DNA of 6,538 bases from DAOUEG01 sp964595455 (GTDB lineage: Bacteria > Chloroflexota > Dehalococcoidia > Dehalococcoidales > RBG-16-60-22): the NCBI GenBank assembly GCA_964595455.1, contig CAZQQL010000136.1:1-6538 (forward strand), given 5' to 3'. The notes under the pieces were generated by a model that was not told where the DNA came from, did not search any database, and saw only the letters and a list, made by a program, of their open reading frames with translations. Of the stretch, positions 4,881 to 6,538 are shown piece after piece. The stretch's first letter is position 1. Each line of letters starts with the position of its first letter. A program made the translations under genes and the position numbers.

Positions 4881-5561
4881 ATGTCTCCAAGTGTGAAATT
4901 TGAAGGAATGCCGCGGGAAATGATCGCCCTGCGGGTCAGCCGTGAAATACCGGAAGGAAGCTACGTCAACCTGGGGATCGGCATCCCGACCCTCATCAGT
5001 AACTGGATCGAAGGCAAGGATGTGAACCTGCAGTCAGAGATCGGCATGCTTAAGACGGGCGCGCTGGCCTACGGCGATGAGGTCAACCAGGACCTGATCA
5101 ACGCCAGTTGCCAGCCGGTCACCGAGATGCCCGGTTCCTCCTACTTCGACATCGCCGAGTCCTTTGGGATGATCCGCGGCGGGCACATCGACATAGCCGT
5201 TATGGGCGCGCTGCAGATCAACGACCGCGGCGACTACGCCGGCTGGTCTAACCCTGCCCGCGGGCTGTTCGTCGGCAACATCGGCGGGTCGATGGACCTG
5301 TGCGCCGGGGCCAAGAAGCTGTTCATCGCCATGGAGCACATCACCCGGAACGGCGAGTACAAGATCGTCAAAGAGCTTACCTATCCCGCGACAACGGTCG
5401 GGAAGGTTGCGATGCTGTTCACGGACCTGGCGGTCATCGAGATCACGCCGGAAGGCATGGTCCTGAAGGAAGTCATGGCCGGCCTGACCGCCGAGGACGT
5501 GCAGTCCGTCACCGAACCCAAGCTGATCATCAGCCCCGACCTGAAAGAGATAGATTTCTAG
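4881..5561 (+). CDS. CoA-transferase subunit B (3-oxoacid/acetate CoA-transferase family I)
   Basis: This 226-residue beta subunit carries the catalytic glutamate of the CoA-transferase. VNLGIGIPTLI (29-39) is the characteristic early motif. The active-site region reads LQSEIGML (50-57), placing the catalytic residue at E53. In most AtoA/ScoB-type proteins this site reads SENG; here the Asn is replaced by Ile. SYFDIAESFGMIRGGHID (87-104) and VMGALQIN (107-114) match the family, as do GNIGGSMDL (132-140) and the C-terminal VIEITPEGMVLKEV (185-198). Length is normal (about 210-230). It follows subunit A with 17 bases between them, shares its promoter and is followed by a strong terminator, so the two form a closed two-gene operon. 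The pairing makes a heterotetramer likely (family knowledge). Function as a CoA-transferase is well supported; substrate is not. Confidence 0.93.
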   Translation: MSPSVKFEGMPREMIALRVSREIPEGSYVNLGIGIPTLISNWIEGKDVNLQSEIGMLKTGALAYGDEVNQDLINASCQPVTEMPGSSYFDIAESFGMIRGGHIDIAVMGALQINDRGDYAGWSNPARGLFVGNIGGSMDLCAGAKKLFIAMEHITRNGEYKIVKELTYPATTVGKVAMLFTDLAVIEITPEGMVLKEVMAGLTAEDVQSVTEPKLIISPDLKEIDF

Positions 5562-5587
5562 GTATCAGCCTGGAATAATGAGTAGTT

Positions 5588-5622
5588 AATCCCCCGGCCT
5601 CATCAAGGCCGGGGGATTTTGT
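5588..5622 (+). terminator. Intrinsic terminator of the CoA-transferase operon
   Basis: AATCCCCCGGCCT (5588-5600) pairs perfectly with AGGCCGGGGGATT (5606-5618) around the 5-base loop CATCA, giving a 13-bp GC-rich stem. TTTTGTTTT follows (5617-5625, partly in the stem). It lies 26 bases after the subunit B stop. The reverse strand has no comparable U-tract, so it should act on the plus strand only. Confidence 0.92.
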
Positions 5623-5716
5623 TTTGGGGGAAAGGTGGAAGGCACGCAGGGCGGGCTGCAGGTCCGCAGAACGAAGCGCTTTACGCCCATTGCTTGAAAA
5701 AAGTGACAAAACCTTC

Positions 5717-5746
5717 TTGACAATAATAGAACACAAGTGCTATTCT
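5717..5746 (+). promoter_or_regulatory. Promoter for the GNAT gene
   Basis: A perfect TTGACA (5717-5722) is followed after 18 bases by TATTCT (5741-5746; 4 of 6) with an upstream TG at 5738-5739, making an extended -10. Transcription should begin near 5753, leaving a leader of about 80 bases. That start lies downstream of the GTG at 5737, so the longest open frame cannot be the translated one from this promoter. Confidence 0.65.
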
Positions 5747-5832
5747 TTACTGATTGCCGGGCATCATCCCTGCCCTGGGTGAGAGCAGTTCAACACCGGT
5801 ATAAACAACAAGGTGAGACGGGAGCAGGTAAA

Positions 5833-6423
5833 TTGAATATAGAGATACGCGAACTGACGCCGGAACTGACGGGAGATTATGTGCGCTTTTTTGACACGAC
5901 GCCGCATGCCGATAATAAACCCGAGCACAGGTGTTATTGTGTGTGGTGGTGTAACGATGATTCTGAAGGCAGAGACTTCTCGACAGTGGAGAAAAGAAGG
6001 GACTTAGCCATCCGTTACATCCATGGCGACAACATACAGGGCTATCTCGCCTATTGTGACGGCAAGGTAGTAGGGTGGTGCAACGCTAATACGAAATCGG
6101 ACTGCCTGAAATGCTACTGCTGGCGGCGGTTCATGGGGGCCGTGCCAACCGAAGAACCAACCAACGGCCCGAAGGTGAAATCGATATTCTGCTTCACGGT
6201 TGCGCCGGAGATGAAGAGAAAGGGTGTTGCCAGGCAACTCCTGGCGCGTGTCTGTGAGGATGCCGCCCATGATGGTTTTGATTTTATCGAGGCATATCCG
6301 AATAAAGAGTTTATCAACGAAGCCGAGGATTTCATGGGTCCTGCGGAGATGTATAAACAGAGCGGTTTTGCCGTGTATCATGAAACGGACCAGAAACTCG
6401 TCATGAGAAGGCAGTTACGATGA
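5833..6423 (+). CDS. GNAT-family N-acetyltransferase-like protein, cysteine-rich
   Basis: This 196-residue protein fits the GNAT fold, which transfers an acetyl group from acetyl-CoA to an amine on a small molecule or protein. The acetyl-CoA loop is in SIFCFTVAPEMKRKGVARQLL (117-137), with the KRKGVA turn at 128-133. The strand before it, GYLAYCDGKVVGWCN (70-84), is the typical core hairpin, and EMYKQSGFAVYHE (172-184) the usual C-terminal helix and strand. It has ten cysteines, several clustered (C34, C36, C40; C91, C94, C96), with HRCYCVWW at 32-39. Substrate is unknown. The frame is open from GTG 5737, but TTG 5833 is preferred: GGGAG lies 8 bases upstream, the match to the GNAT beta-strand starts there (NIEIREL), and the promoter lies inside the longer version. 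GTG 5779 is another option without a ribosome site. The gene appears more AT-rich than its neighbours, perhaps acquired. Monocistronic as far as visible. Confidence 0.8.
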   Translation: MNIEIRELTPELTGDYVRFFDTTPHADNKPEHRCYCVWWCNDDSEGRDFSTVEKRRDLAIRYIHGDNIQGYLAYCDGKVVGWCNANTKSDCLKCYCWRRFMGAVPTEEPTNGPKVKSIFCFTVAPEMKRKGVARQLLARVCEDAAHDGFDFIEAYPNKEFINEAEDFMGPAEMYKQSGFAVYHETDQKLVMRRQLR

Positions 6424-6533
6424 TACAAGCCCGTAGACAGCGGAACAGAACTGAAACAGCCTGCCGTCAAACATAATTTCTTATTGCTAAACGTAGATGA
6501 ATCGAGACCGGGAATAAATAGATGAGGTAGTAT

Positions 6534-6538
6534 ATGCA
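6534..6538 (+). CDS. Possible start of a further gene cut by the window edge
   Basis: ATG at 6534-6536 is preceded by GAGG (6524-6527 region, about 6 bases away), which is good ribosome-site spacing. Only the start codon and two bases are visible, so product and reality cannot be judged. The rest of 6424-6533 holds no gene or terminator that I can support. Confidence 0.25.

Noticed and set aside
4099..4890. Minus-strand open frame (263 codons) opposite CoA-transferase A
   Set aside because: It is antisense to a clear CoA-transferase gene and shows no recognisable domain.
5737..5832. Longer N-terminus for the GNAT protein from GTG 5737
   Set aside because: The GTG overlaps the promoter and precedes the expected transcription start; the extra 32 residues have no family match, and TTG 5833 has a ribosome site.

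Overview
This 6.5 kb window carries seven complete protein genes and looks like an ordinary bacterial chromosome segment of moderately high GC. Sigma70-type promoters, Shine-Dalgarno sites and a classical intrinsic terminator point to a bacterium. The best lineage clue is a stand-alone Elp3 tRNA-modifying enzyme, which is uncommon in bacteria but well known from Dehalococcoides. An uncultured or less-studied member of the Chloroflexota (Dehalococcoidia) is therefore my best guess, but it rests mainly on one gene.

Layout from left to right. Bases 1-264 hold no convincing gene. Bases 1-50 contain a degenerate 25-base tandem repeat resembling the end of an insertion sequence, and short hairpins and a possible elp3 promoter follow. 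elp3 (265-1656, +) runs tail to tail, with a 7-base gap, into a two-part nitroreductase-like flavoprotein (1664-2461, -). Bases 2462-2700 hold the nitroreductase promoter, an intergenic hairpin of a widespread type, a short direct repeat and a hairpin just after the next gene's stop. A minus-strand operon follows, transcribed from about 3875 leftward: an MBL-fold metallohydrolase (3062-3871) whose end overlaps by 8 bases the start of a small HExxH metallopeptidase (2701-3069).

A 251-base divergent intergenic region carries a near-consensus promoter for the plus-strand CoA-transferase operon, which encodes subunits A (4123-4863) and B (4881-5561). Both genes have strong ribosome binding sites, and the operon is closed by a textbook terminator (5588-5622). 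A GNAT acetyltransferase-like, cysteine-rich gene (5833-6423, TTG start) has its own promoter and appears more AT-rich than its neighbours. Another gene may begin at 6534, at the right edge.

The genes do not form one obvious pathway. The clear functional units are the CoA-transferase pair (acyl-CoA/ketoacid metabolism) and the MBL-metallopeptidase pair, which are probably co-expressed. I found no CRISPR array, tRNA, rRNA or defence system, and nothing that demands a new biological system. The more interesting points are the non-canonical SEIG active-site motif in CoA-transferase subunit B, a near-leaderless MBL transcript, the cysteine-rich acetyltransferase, and the insertion-sequence-like repeats at the left edge.
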